This document shows positions 35,495 to 48,647 of a stretch of 64,000 nucleotides of DNA, one piece after another. Each line of letters opens with the position of its first letter. Within the stretch, counting starts at the first letter, position 1. The stretch is taken from NCBI GenBank assembly GCA_034670405.1, contig JAXDDX010000034.1, positions 852,001 to 916,000 of the forward strand, written 5' to 3'. The DNA is from Hoplostethus atlanticus (taxonomy: Eukaryota; Chordata; Actinopteri; Trachichthyiformes; Trachichthyidae). Both the position numbers and the translations under genes were made by a program. The notes beneath the pieces were generated by a model. That model was not told the origin of the DNA. It saw nothing but the letters and a program-made list of their open reading frames with translations, and ran no database searches.

Positions 35495-38400
35495 GATTCA
35501 TGTGTACAGTGGTTGCAACGTCATAGTACAAACTCCCCCCTTCATTCTTACCATGAGCTCCACCCCAGCAGGCACCACTATGGGTCTGAAGGAGAGCGAG
35601 TGTGGGCAGATGGGGGTGACCATGATGGCTGGTACGTTGGGGTGGATCATGGAGGCTCCTGCTGCAGCTGCATACGCTGTGCTGCCTGTAGGGGTGGACA
35701 CGATCACACCTAGGGAAGAGCGACAGGAAAGAAGAGTGAGACAGGTAAAGGGTGTTGTGACACTCCTGTGTGAAATGCACTTTAGATACATTTCAAACTG
35801 TACAAACTGTACGCTGCAACAGGACAAGACAAAAGAGTGACGCCACATCACAGGCGACAAGAAACTGAATCCATTGACCACTGTGGTTGACCCTGCCCCG
35901 CCCTTACCGTCTCCCTGTACTGAGGTGATGAGCCGTCCGTCTAGGTACAAGTCCACGTTTGACAGGTAGGAGGAGGGGCCTCGGTCCACCACCACCTCAT
36001 TCAACACCTGAACACACAGGGAACACACATAAAGGCCACAATTAAGATAAACATGGAGTTACCGTGCTGCCCTTATAGTGTGAAATATGTTTGTATAGCA
36101 ACTGAATAGTGTGGAATACAATTCTGTACCATATTCACATCTTAAGTATAAAGAGCAACATACAACAGAACAGTCTTGAGTGAGGAATTATTTTTCACAG
36201 CCATTACAGTTAACCAGCCATCTCCAGATGAATGTTTCCCCTCAACAGAGGCAGCAGCAGTGCTCCGTTTTACAAACACAGGCTAATCAGAGGCAAATGG
36301 CCCATTAGTTCACAGACGTTTGTTTGAAACCTACATTAGTACCAACATGGTAGGACATGAAACTGAACGACAAAGTGGGTTTGCACAATCCGGGTTTCAT
36401 TTACTTGTGCTTCAAATGTCAACTCCTGCTGACAAAAAACGCTTTTGCTCATTTAAAAAAACATCAAACAACAGAATTACTGTGATGTGCCGAGTCAAAT
36501 ACAGCTCACTGTGCTTTGTGTGTTAAATTGATTCAATCTGGAATAACAGCAGAGATGTTGAAAACATCAGAGTTGAACCCTGCCGTCGTGATGGGATCAC
36601 ATCACAACAGTTCACATCAATTTCTCAAAAATGTAGCAAACATACAGATTTGGATTTAATGAATAGCTGTCGGGGTCTCTTGCTATATTGTTTGTTACTA
36701 CGGTCTGATTCTCATCTCAGCTGCGTGATGGATGCTGTCCGTGAACAGCAAGGAACCAGCTGTGGCACAGCATCAGTTGAGGTAAAGTTACAAAGTAGCT
36801 CGCCCGGAACAGCCTGCTAGAGAGGAAGAGAGCGGTAGCCATGCTCTTTAATCACCAGGTTACTGTCACTGATCGAGGTGATGTGAAACAAGTGTTCACT
36901 TCCTAAGTGCAATCTCTTTTTTTCTAATGGACTCATTTATTCTATAGGAAGTGACCAGTTTGTTTGTTTAGGGTGTCAGTTCAAGAATAAACTCTGATAA
37001 CACTAAAATGCATTTTTGGAGTCAGTTCTTGGATCTTAGTTCACAGGTGTGTGTGTATGCAGAATCTGGTCCTTAAAACCCCTGCAAAACAAAAATAAAT
37101 CCTAGGGAAAACACTGCAGACAGACAGTAACACAATACATTTTATCAATATGATCAATGAAAACAATGAATCAGCCAACAACACATACAGGGTTATAGAA
37201 CATTACAACACTAGTGGAGACACTACACACCGAGAACATTGCTGTGCAGATAAGCAGGACAACATAGAAATCATCTTCCAGACTTCAGTCCAGGCACAAA
37301 GCTGACGAGCAGTAAGTGTCCAAGTGTCTGCTGTCTGACGTCAATTCAGCACAGTCTAAACATCCTGTTAGGTACAACACACACGATGTTACATATGGTC
37401 AAACTGAGGTTCTGAGACAAAAACAATCCATCACTGTCTTTTAACAACGAGGGGAAAAACCCTTGAGAAATGAGAAAGAGGGATTTTCACTGAAAATGAC
37501 AAAATGCAGAACTGTGTGTGTGCGTGTGTGTATGACTGAAGCACTGTGGCATGTTATTTAGCTATTGAGTGTGTCAGACTAAGTGTCAGAGCTCATTAGA
37601 GCCCCAGTCAGCATCAGCTCCGTTGACGCCATGGTCTCCATGGCAACCGCCTCAACAGAACCCCACAACATCCGACTTTCTCTCTCAGCAGCTTTATTAT
37701 GACTGTTGCCATAGCAACCTGGCTGACGCTCACTCACACCGACTTTACACACACGCACCTTACACACACACAGAGGCTAGTCAAGAAAAGCAAATGTCTA
37801 AGTGAATGGCTATGGCGCACACACACAGAGAGACAGCTCACATCGTTTTCATGGGGCTCAGCAGGGAGACAGCACTCATGAATTAAATCATTTTAAGGGT
37901 GTGATCAGGAATAAAAATGCACTGATGCCAGTCTGCCCAAGTACTTTGTATGATTTCCATTCAACCAGCACTCTGGCCCTCTCTACCATTACCTAAAGTA
38001 TCAGCAAAGGACCGCTGTAACTACACTTCGCATGAGATAACAAAAAGTAAGACTGTTAACTTAAGATTTCCTGGAATTGAAAAGTCTGACAAAGAGAAAA
38101 CAGACCAGTTTAAAACAGACCAGCAGCTCATTGGCTTGCTGAACACCTCGCAAAAACCCACCTTCCTTTGTGTGTGGGCATACATATCACGCCCCACCTA
38201 ATTTGACCCGTCTCAACACAATACAACTCACTCTCACTGCTTTGTCCACACCTGTAGCTGCAGGGTGACCTTGCCGGCCTCGCTGTTAACGTGTCCATGA
38301 GGGAGGAGGCCGTTGTGGTCCTGCTGCTGAGGCTCTTGACCGTACGGCTGCTGGCTTGTCCTCTTCACCACCTTCACCTTAAGACGGCTACGCAGCGTGA

Positions 38401-40980
38401 TGGCCGCATTACCTGAAAACCCACATATGCACACCAGCATAAGCCCAAACACAGCATTCACATACACAACCTATGTTTATTTGGGTGTCCATTAATTCAC
38501 AAGATCAACAAAGGAAGGGGGCAGGCAAACACAAACATGTAGTAACACATTTAGCTTATCTGTATATAAAGAACTTCACAAACTAGGAGGATTAAACACA
38601 TTTTAAAGTTTGACCTCTGAGGAGGTAATGAGTTTGAGATTTATAAAGTGTAATCTTTTGTTTACATTCACATACAAATGGCTTCAGGAGCAACATTACA
38701 ACACTATTTCATATAAACCTGTACTCTACCTTCAAATACTTTTGCCACTTCGGTCTTGTACGATTCAAACTTGAAGGGCGTCAGGAAACCCAGAGAGCCA
38801 AGGTGGAACGCCATGACTGGAGGGACACTGTCCTACAGAAGAGAGGAAAACCCCCCAGCCTTAAATATTGTCCTTCTCAGTCAGGACAGCAGTCACTCCC
38901 CCAACTTCCATCGTAACCTGAAAACTCAGTTCTCAGAGAAACTCCAAAAAACTACAAACTCCAAAAAATGTCCAGGATAATTATAACCAGGACTGTAGGG
39001 AAATAGTTTATCTAATACAATGTGCAAATAGTAACGGTGCAAAATTTTAGTATGAGTAAAAAATTGCAAAGTAGCAAAAATCTTTTATGCAATTTGTTTT
39101 TATTCACCAAAGGTGACATAAGTGGGCGATAGTTATTTCTTGAAAAGTGAAATTACTGACATTAGTGTCATACAATATCCTGATTTGAAAAACCTTATAA
39201 AATGCAAGTACGCGGCCCTCCTCTACCTGCTTTACAACATTAAGGTCCTTGAAATATCCCACAGTTGATTTTTTTGTCACACTTTCTAGTGGTCACAGTA
39301 AACTCAGAAAGATCATAAAGCAGAAAAATAGATAAAAACAGGAAAGCTGAGTGAGGGCCACTTCCAAGAACTTGGAAATTTAGAAAACATCTAAGTCCAT
39401 GTACATCACAGACTAGTAAGCATCTTGGGTAAAGTCAGGTTACATATCAAGACTAGTAGTCCACAAAGAAGTCTACCATGGTATGTGAGATGAACGAAAT
39501 TTGGGTTTGGATTTTGAAAACGTTTGTGACAAGCCAATATGTAAAACCAAGGTGTAATTCTACTTTAAACTGTGCTATGGAAAAGATCCCAAGAGATCTG
39601 AGATGAAACAAAGAATTTGGCTGTACTGATCAACCAATCAAAGAAAATGGCTACTTTGCTGAATCAATCAAAGCCTTAATGCGGTTACCTGGAAGAGAGA
39701 GGAGGCGTAGAGCAGGGTTCCATCTCCACCCAGACAGATGATGAGGTCTATGCAGTCCGAGATATCATCATAACCTAGAGTCAAATACAAACACAACTAT
39801 TCGAACAGAAAACTGTGCAGGGAGCGCTTCAGGTATTCCATTAGCACACATGCTCTTGGAGGGGAATTATGATAAGATAAAGGAAAAATTATGTCCACCA
39901 GTGGTATATGTGGCATAAAAAATCCACGTCCAAATCCAAGTATGACACCTATGTGTGTCAGTGCTCTAAAAACATAAGATCAGGTCAGACTACCTCTCTC
40001 TTTTTCTGTTCCAAAAGAGTGTCAAAAGGGGAGAAGACGTCATAAAAGCCACCCATGGGAGTGCCCAATCTCTGTTGCACACAGTTTAAAAGGTTTCTGA
40101 AAGGATAGCCACCATTGGTGCCCAATAATGCTATCCAAAGACAGGCCAAAGAAAACACCAGACAGACAGAAATCAAGAACTGGAGAGTTGTCTAAACATA
40201 AAAAGAAAACAGCAACCTCAAACGGAAGAGAAAACAGGGTTATCATTGCTGGCCATTGCCAACTACAAAAGAAAACAAAAGCCCATAGCATCCCTTCCAT
40301 AGTACCAGTCTGATCTCAATTAAATCTTGGTGCACCGAGTATCTTCGTAGAGAGAGGGGGATAAGTAGGAGCCTTACCCTCTCTGAAGGTGCAGAGTTGA
40401 TTGCGAATGGAGCCAAAAGCCTCATCCTTTGAAAGGGTGGCGTCATCTACTACCCTGCGTTCCACATACACCATCATTTGCTTCTCCTGGTACACAAAGA
40501 CATGCCTTAGCAACAATTGTCCTAAAAGCATACATGCGTCTTTCAACTGTAACTTTCATCTAGATGTCTGAACTATTTCATGGTTGTTTTCTATGAGATA
40601 CAACATACTTCTTTTTTTTCAAAATTGAGTGCAAGAACTTCAGTTGTAGTTCCAATTTTACACAAAAGTCATTGTAAATTCTGTTCTGAGTCTCAATTTC
40701 TTTCCAATATTTGCCATGTGGTACAGCAACGTTGTTAAGTTATTTTGAAGTTTGTTAGCTGGTGAGGGCAAACTTCCTGGGATTTTCACCTAATAAAGTG
40801 GCCGGTGCATGTACGTTATCAAATCCTGAGTAGTGTGATATACAGTACCTCCACTAGAAACCTGCAGAGCTCTTTGAAGGGCTCCACCAGGCTCTCATCT
40901 CGGATTTTCCTGATGACAAGTACGTTGACTGGAGGCTTGTTCCAGGTGAGCCGCTGGCTGGCCGGGTCCTGGATGTGCCT

Positions 40981-41049
<69 letters not shown>

Positions 41050-42003
41050 CAAGTGTTGACATGTTTGAATTCTACATCATTCTAAGCAACTTTTGCAGTC
41101 ATTCATTAACTGTCATGACAAAGTTTGTATGAATGAGGTCCAAACTCCAACCATGGTTGGATCAGAGCCCACCTTTTCTGTCTCTCTCTCTCCTCTTTAC
41201 CGTTTGGTTCGTTCCTCATTTGAGTGACGGATGACAGGCACTGTACAGATAAACTCGGCTGTGTGTGTTTTCAGATCAGGTCCAAGGCTACTTTGAAACA
41301 CTCTAAGACCAAGTGACAATCTGAATCTGTAGTGCCGTCTGTGAACCATCCCATTTTACTCAACATCCAATCACAGCTTGTCCATAGCAACTCTTCTTAT
41401 CTTATCTTACAGGGTCAACTTTCACAAGCTTCTATGTCAACGTCCCAACAAAATGGAGCTTCAAGTATTCCTCTTGATCCTATCAGTGTGTGCACACTAA
41501 GTTAGATTCATTCCACCCCCACAGGCTTACATGACTGAAGTCGGGTTGGGAAGAATACAGGCTTTGGGTCCGAAGTGAGTGGCTGGATATGGTCCATGTA
41601 GAAAGTGGGCTTTCCTGTGAGAGAAAAAGTCAAGGCAACATTACTCAGTCATCACCTCATGTCAAGGGCAGCAGAGTAGCTGACCAGCTGGCAACCTGAA
41701 GCACTTAACAAACCTCTTAGGAGAGCTTTCCGCCGTGTCGGTCGCCGTGTCAGAGGGTTCCAGGTGCTCTTGTTGGCCTGGCAACCTCCGCCTTTCTGTC
41801 TCCCGGAGCATCTGTTCATGACCATTCCCCCGTCGTTGTGACCTCTTTCCCTCCCGCCGTCTCCTTGGTGACTTGGACAGGCGCTCCCGGTACTTGGAGG
41901 GCTTTGCTGACTCCAACACTTGCCCAGGGTGCCCCGAGGGCACCAGTCCCCTCTCTGGTACTACCAGGGGCTGCGACCCCTGACTGGTCTCCAAATTCTC
42001 CAT
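34951..42003 (-). CDS. nadk: NAD kinase, cytosolic type (eleven coding exons, 487 aa)
   Basis: Phosphorylates NAD+ with ATP to make NADP+ in the cytosol. Exons in order: 42003-41714, 41614-41531, 40978-40849, 40486-40378, 39774-39689, 38832-38730, 38412-38252, 36007-35908, 35709-35552, 35310-35228 and 35110-34951, 1464 nt, phases consistent. Residues 97-185 ([32 protein letters not shown]) match vertebrate NADK. The catalytic GGDGT is at 220-224, the conserved NE at 324-325 ([19 protein letters not shown]), and the glycine-rich [16 protein letters not shown] at 359-374. The C-terminus reads [20 protein letters not shown] and then ends in a short Ser/Asp tail instead of the Glu run of human NADK (446 aa). 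The N-terminus has a basic stretch ([12 protein letters not shown]). The exon 1 donor is the less common gtttgt. The ATG follows an acceptor (tttccag|caga), so the first exon is non-coding and not located. Confidence 0.96.
35460..35491. repeat. (TA)n microsatellite in a nadk intron
   Basis: About 16 AT/TA dinucleotides between the last coding exons of nadk. Confidence 0.85.
40982..41046. repeat. (CA)32 microsatellite next to a nadk exon
   Basis: 65 bases of uninterrupted CA. On the coding strand it is (TG)n ending one base before the cag acceptor of the exon at 40978. Confidence 0.95.
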
Positions 42004-44025
42004 TCTGCTGGAAAGCAACCCAGCACAATGTGTTAAAATATATTCTATTGATATTATAAATACACAACTATAGAAGGTTATAAATGTTTGTAAGTACTTA
42101 AAAGAGCCCCGAATACTTAAATGTATCACTATTGTTCATGCTCTTGATTGTGTCAATACTCAAAGAGCTTTCTAGGGATGAGGTTGTTTCATTACTTTAG
42201 ATAAGCAGCAAACAGACTTGGTATCTATCACTTGGCTTTCATGCCACAAATTACAGCCACTGCGACATTATCAAAACCAAGTCGGATATGCAACCAACTA
42301 GCCTTTATTAAGACAATAAATCAAGTCATATTGACTCCAGCCGCATTCATTGTCCCCTTCCCTACAATGTGCAAGGTCCTGCAGTGACCTTGGACCCAGC
42401 TTGTCAGATATTCAAACCATCTTCGTACAACAGAGAGGATGCCTAGATGTGCAACAGTAAATTAAGTGAACCGGTATATCAAAAGTGAGCTTATCTGGAC
42501 AGTTTGTTTACTTCCATCCTAGCCGGGGATGTCAGAGGTCGAAGGTATGGCTAATTTGCTGTTAGCTAGCTAGCGTTAGCTCACCGCTCAGAACCTCTCA
42601 AACTGTTAAGAAATCAAGCCTTACTTCTTCAAAAGGCAGCACACATACTTATAACGCTAGCTCATCTAGGCATGGTTAAAGCGATGTTTGAACGCTACCA
42701 ATGGGTTTTACAAGAGCGTTTGTCACAAGGTTCACATTGCCGTCAAACTCCCAAACAGTACAAAACACTGCATAACGGAAATGATGTCCACGGGCATTAA
42801 AATGACGCCTCTGTGCGCAGGATTGGACACTCAGTCAGAAGAACAGCGCCCCGTTTGCCCCTTGCTGGTCAAATCCAGAATAACACCCCACTGAGTTTCA
42901 TACCAAGTACCCAACATATAACCAGCAAAGTCCATTTCCTGGAGAACTTGTGTGTGCTAGCTGAAAGCTGCTGGAAGAGTGTTTGATCTTGAAAGGTAAA
43001 TAAAAGTTGAATTCATTATAAGAAGTCAATTGTTTAAAAGTGTTCACAGTTTAACAGATGCCACTATTCACTCTTTGCCATTCATTTCTATAGGGATAAG
43101 TATGAAGTGCATCCAAAGTTGAATAACCCAGACATCTCTTACAGTGCCTGGATATTTCAAAGTTGTAAATGAGTCTCTAGCTGAAACTATGTGGACCTAC
43201 TTAACGTCCAAAGTTTAGTAGATACAATAAGGAGAAATTGTGTGAACAGCATGAGTGTGCCAGCTGTCAGCTAGTCCAGTAATTATTTGGCCAGAAACAC
43301 CCTTTTTATCTGTTTTTGGGGTTTTTTTCTATTTTAGATTTATATTTTACACCAAATGGTTCTGTCTGAAAACTGTGCTCAGAATAGACCTACTCCTTCT
43401 ATCCAGATATTTTCTCATTTTATTTAGTATAAATAAAATACACTGGGAACCACAAACCTAAAGCAACCCTGTGGATGTCGGGACCCCACTTCAAGAACAT
43501 CTGGTGCACTCTGATTAGGTCAAAATACTGATTTAGGTCATGTTGGATCAAAACCTTATCAAGCTTATCCCAAGCAGTGTAGTTTCTTCTTTTTTGTCCT
43601 TAAAGTTGTATGTATGTATGGCATTGTAAATGTAGGGCATTGGTGTTTTTGTCAGGCAAGTATGGGGCGTTTTTTCACCAAAACCGTTAGTAAGATGTGG
43701 TTAAAGTGACGAGATAGCTTATAAAAGATCAAGATACTGTCTAGATATTTATGGAGCTCATTGCAAAACAGTTTCCAACCTATTGTGAGGATGCATACAT
43801 TACATTTCATTCATATGAAAAATGTCACCACATTGTTCGGTGCCTTGGGTACCATGAAAGGCGCTCTTAAATGAAAGTTATTATTATTACAAATAACACC
43901 GCCTCTGCGGCTGTAGTCTCACGTCTGATGGTGTGCAGTGCCATGCACAAACATTAAAGTACATCCAAAAATACAAATTGTTTTACCTCTCTTGCATTTA
44001 AGCTTGACCTGAACTGTAGCTCTGT
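42004..44025. other. nadk 5' region
   Basis: It should hold the non-coding first exon(s) and promoter of nadk; no TATA box or CpG cluster stands out, so I do not place them. No other gene is visible. Confidence 0.4.
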
Positions 44026-44029
44026 ACAC

Positions 44030-44756
44030 ACAAAGAATAAGTGGTTCTATATAGAACCTTTAAGGGTTCTATAGCTTGGTACATATTTGGCACCCTCAAA
44101 AGGTTCTATATAGAACCATTTCAGAGGGTTCTTTGATGCTAAACAAAATGGTTCTATATAGAACCTTTTAAAGGTTCAATCAATATCCCAAACCTTTTAT
44201 TGCCTTATTGCCTTGGTTGGCCACATATTTTTAATAATTCTACAGAATTACCTGATATGACGTTAATTTAACTACTACTACTAATTTAAATAAAATAACC
44301 AATAACCTATAATATTTAAAACTTCAATAAGCCAAGGTAACGTTACATGTAACATTATCAACACTTGCCGCCAGTTAAAACACCATGATGAAAACAGATA
44401 GCATTTCTCAACAAATATTATTTCCATTTAAAAAAGTCTGTCAGACGTTGTACCCACCTTTAGTTCGTTGGAAACTATCGCGGTCAGTTTTCCAGTTGAT
44501 ATTTGACAGTTGACACTGAACTGTCCTCGCTCGTGGACATTCTGTGAAGACAGTGGCTCGCGTTCACAGTCAAAAGACCGCAAGTTTGTGCTTTGTGCTT
44601 TTTTTAAAAAAAGGTTCTTTGTTGTTTTACTGAATTTTTATAGAACCTTTTTAGACAAATGGTTCTTTGGTAGGGGATATAGAACCTTAGGGTTCTATAT
44701 AGAACCTTGATGTTTTATATAGAACCCTAATGAACCCCTTTTTTCTGACAGTGATA
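44030..44756. mobile_element. Non-autonomous DNA element rich in a 16-bp palindrome
   Basis: Both ends carry clusters of GGTTCTATATAGAACC. Exact copies start at 44043, 44102, 44150 and 44691; many half or decayed copies lie at 44065-44175 and 44600-44725. The roughly 430-bp AT-rich centre lacks them and has no coding frame. Confidence 0.65.
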
Positions 44757-45091
44757 GTGTGAAATAAATGAACAAAAACTTAAACTAACGTAAATGAGTA
44801 GTAGAGAAACATAAAGGAAGGACGGTTTATGCTGAATTCATTTAATCCTAAAGGTGGTCTGATTTCAACTTCCAATTTCCTTTCTGATAATCTCAAACAA
44901 TCCCCACCAGGCAAGTCTGGATCCAGTCTGAGAGTATTTTGTTACCAAAGCGGCCTAGTGCACACAATTTTTTGAGGGAGCACAAACAAGCAAATCAGTT
45001 ATCGCCAGTTTGCCATAGTTGCACTTTTAAAAGGCTAAATATGCTAATAAATAAGGGTACACAAAGTAAATATGGGTCCAACATTACTAAA

Positions 45092-45092
45092 G

Positions 45093-45124
<32 letters not shown>
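45092..45124. repeat. (ATT)n microsatellite
   Basis: About eleven ATT units. Confidence 0.9.
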
Positions 45125-46039
45125 GACCTGCACTGCCAACTGTAACGTTGGACAATTAATTCAGCACCAGACACTCAGCAGACCATTTGTGGATTTTGTG
45201 GTATGAATTAATGGATGTACTCCTGAATTATTTATTTTGGTAACAGAACATTTTGAATGGGAGGAAGAATGGCAACCGCCATATCCTACTTAAACAAGGG
45301 AATAGGTTACTAACTGCATAGTGTTTGAATTGCCATTACTGCATTTTGATGGGCTTCAAGACCAATTTATGTTAGAGGCGAATGCCACTAAGCAAAACTA
45401 GACTAAACTGGAACAGACAGGCTTATTGAACTAGGTTTCCCTTCATGGGGATTTATTTCTTGCCACTGCTGCCTCTGCTTGCACTGCCTCTGCTTGCCTA
45501 CATTACACTTCTTCTATTTGCTCTTGGGTGCTGTAAAATGATGTTGTATGTCAGATACCTCTGTAGGTTTTCCACTTTGTGTGTAAGGTATTTTTTAATT
45601 GCTTCATTCAAAGTGTGGGTAATAATTCCTGGCCATTGTTTGGTAGTCTGAACAGCCTCCATGTTGTAATAAGTTACTAGGATAGTAGACTATCATTGGA
45701 CTTCCTTGTTGAGACTTTTTACTTATATTGACTCACCAGTTTGACATTTTTAACCACGCCTTGTATACAGAAGGTTATGATAGCAGACCAACACGGAAAC
45801 TGGATTCTGGCACACACATAGGAAGGAAACTGAGACAAACACAGTTTCTATGTGTACCTTCAAACACCTGCATTCACACGGTAATACGATCAAAAGTAAC
45901 TAGTATATGTGTTGTCTTTGCATGTGTTTGATAAGAACTGTCTTGTTCAATGTTTTGCTTATTTGTCTGCTGCTTTTGTTGTCTATGTTCATATGTTGTT
46001 TTTGATGTATCTTTGCTTTTAACATGCTTTTATCTTTTA

Positions 46040-46145
46040 TCTCCCCTTTGCCCTCAAGTGGCTCTTGTCACTTGGCAGGCCGTCATTTTGAATAAGAACT
46101 CCTATCTGAATGACTTGCCTGGTAAAATAAAGGTAAAATAAAACA
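46040..46145 (+). repeat. 3' tail of a common fish retroposon
   Basis: gccgtcattttgaataagaactcctatctgaatgacttgcctggtaaaataaaggtaaaataaa is the familiar teleost LINE/SINE tail ending in AAATAAAGGT repeats. Confidence 0.6.
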
Positions 46146-47645
46146 ATACATAAAAATTAATTCTGCTCAAAATGTACATTGTTGTACACATCTCTCTTAA
46201 AATGGACACACCAGATATTTCTAGAGATATTGAGATCACCTTTGTGAAATGAATCTTCTTGTGGTGCCATATGAATTAAAGTGTGTTGCCTGGGGGGAGT
46301 ACCACAGGGTTTTATTCATTTACGCCTTGTTCATAATTACTTATTAACTAGTAGTACAGATGATAACCTACAGAGAATATTCTCTACTTAATCAATATCT
46401 GCACTTGTATTTCAAGGATGTCTTACATTAATGCTCAGTTGTGTCTTTGATGCTGCCAAATAGCTCTTTAACAGTGAAAGTGTGACTGGATTGGTGTTAA
46501 TGTTTAGTTATTATCACATTGCTATTAAGCCACAACATGACTGACTCTAACTGTACAGGTGCAGTATGGCTGCAGAGAAAAATGCTGAAAGAGAAATCCT
46601 TTTACATCAAAAGTGCCGTGATTTTAATGATTTAATCTTTCATTTCACCAGCAAGGGCGAAGGAATCCTTTAACAATAGCCTGGAAGTCTCTGGTGTTCA
46701 TGGCATTGGGAGAGGAATGGTGGTAGTCTAGGAGGTAGTGAAAGGAGAACTGAAATGGTTGGTAAAACTCAGGTGGCTCCTTTCTCACTTTGTCAGCCCC
46801 TGAAACTAAGTTAGCTAAAATAAAAGAAATGTGGCTATTTTAGCTTAGCTATACCTGAAATATACAACTCAACTAAGGTTTTAAAGGAAAACATTTTAAA
46901 GTGTGTGCCATTCTTCTAGGTTGCCTTTGCATCCTTTACATTGTTCCTGGTGGTAGTTGGATGGCTCGTTGTTCTACCTTCAGGAGACGCCATTTGCTGC
47001 CATTCATTTTTGTACAGTACGAAAAACAACTTCAAATTGGCTAGATAATGTATCACAGTAAATATGAAGCCTTAATGTGGTTTTGTAAAAGTTTCTGTGG
47101 TATCTTTTTTTTTCTGTTCCTGAGTTGAGTTCCTGAGTTCCTGAGTTGGGCTTCATTGCACACATTACATTATGCTCTGCTTACTGCAACTGTCAATCAA
47201 CCACAGGAAGAGATGGAAGTCTCCACCAGGAAATAGCTCCTCAATTTAAGTAAATGTTTAAAATCTAATTGCATGAGGCACGCATTGCCATATGACCCTG
47301 TAGACAGTAGTAAATGAGCTGTTAATGACACTGGTATTCTCCTTTTAAAAAACGATCTGGTTACTGCAGGCAACAGTCTCCATGGGGACAATTTTTCTTG
47401 TATCAGTTTTTGCAGGCAGTATTAAAATAAGCTTTAATCAGCAGAGAAAATCCATTTTTGCCTTAAAGGTCAACTACAGTCTGAGGTTTTGTAATATTTC
47501 CATACATTTAAAAATAAAATGCGGTTTGTTGGATTGAGCTGTAGCAGCTGAGTTGTCCTGTAAATAGAGTTATGGGTGCTGTGTCTGTGGTAGCTACTCC
47601 TCGCTTTAGGCCCGTTTAATCAGAACCTGTTGTTTTCCCTCACAG
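46146..47645. other. Intergenic / gpr160 upstream region
   Basis: No gene recognised. A likely acceptor (cctcacag at 47645) starts the last 5' UTR segment of gpr160; its upstream non-coding exon is not located. Confidence 0.4.
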
Positions 47646-47738
47646 CCGAGTCTCAGTTATAGCCTTGAGGGAGCCACTGGAGTAGCCTCCCGCAGATCAC
47701 AATACACTTCTCTTCAAAGTTCCCAGACTGGCGCAACC

Positions 47739-48647
47739 ATGAACATTTCCATCTCCTCCATCCTGCTTGGTCTGGGAGGGAAGTGTCTGCTCAACTGGGC
47801 GCTGGTGTTCCTCCAGAAGAGCCACGTCTGCAGAAGCTTCATAGGGATCTTCAGTATTTCCCTGGCTCTCGTTGACACGGTCCTAACCCTCGCTCTGACT
47901 GCCCTCCACATTCAGGGTGACGGATACCTCTTGGGCCTCCGAATGACCAGGCATCATGTGTGTTTGCTGGTTCAAATCCTCGGACAAATTTACAGCGCAC
48001 TGCAGTGGCCCGTTGTGGTCGTGACTTGTTTGGATCATTACCACACTGTGACTCGGAGGTCACAACTTATAACCACAAGACTCCGAAAGGTCACCTGCTC
48101 ATTTGTCACCAGTCTACTCTGGAATCTGGCCGTTCTCTATGTGTTCCTGCTTTCTGACTTCTTTCCCATCTTGGGGGAGGAGTCTCCCTACCAACTGCAC
48201 CAATGCTGGGTCTTCCAGGCGTCTCAGATCCTGCAGGTTGCCTTGGTGCTCTTCCTGACCGTGGGCTGTGCAGTGTTGTACTTGCATGTAGTGTGTCCTA
48301 TGCTCAGCTACTGCGGCCCTAGACTGTTGCCAATACAGCATCCCCTACTGAAGACCCAAAGTGAAACTCAGTCTAGGAGAGATTTTGCTCACAAAGCCCT
48401 GTGGCTATTTCTTAATAGGTGGGCTCTCTTCCTGCTTTTTCTGTCTGCGTTCCTCCTGCTCCCTGTGGGAATACCCTCATACCTGGGTTTGAACGTTCCC
48501 TGGCTCTGTTTCCTCAACAGCCTTTTGATAGGAGTCGTTTTATGTGCAATCTGTCCAGCCTCGCAGTTAGCACAAGGCTTGGCAACAGCTCCCCCTGACA
48601 GCTTCTGTGACTGGAGATTTAGCTCAGCAGCAGAGGACAGAACGTGA
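47739..48647 (+). CDS. gpr160: G protein-coupled receptor 160 (single coding exon, 302 aa)
   Basis: Orphan seven-transmembrane receptor at the plasma membrane. The whole coding region is one open frame, as in human GPR160 (338 aa), with an N-linked site at Asn2 (NIS). Hydrophobic segments are spaced as seven helices. Shared motifs include GKCLLNWALVFLQK in helix 1, FSISLALVD in helix 2, and IPSYLGLNVPWLCFLNSLLI at helix 7 followed by a DSFCDWRF tail (human NIPWLYFVNSFLI and DPFVNWKCCF). Helix 3 ends in DHY (99-101) in place of the class A DRY, and helix 7 lacks NPxxY, so it is divergent, as in mammals. The neighbours sec62 and skil match human 3q26. The ATG is the first in frame after the presumed acceptor. 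Confidence 0.9.
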   Translation: MNISISSILLGLGGKCLLNWALVFLQKSHVCRSFIGIFSISLALVDTVLTLALTALHIQGDGYLLGLRMTRHHVCLLVQILGQIYSALQWPVVVVTCLDHYHTVTRRSQLITTRLRKVTCSFVTSLLWNLAVLYVFLLSDFFPILGEESPYQLHQCWVFQASQILQVALVLFLTVGCAVLYLHVVCPMLSYCGPRLLPIQHPLLKTQSETQSRRDFAHKALWLFLNRWALFLLFLSAFLLLPVGIPSYLGLNVPWLCFLNSLLIGVVLCAICPASQLAQGLATAPPDSFCDWRFSSAAEDRT

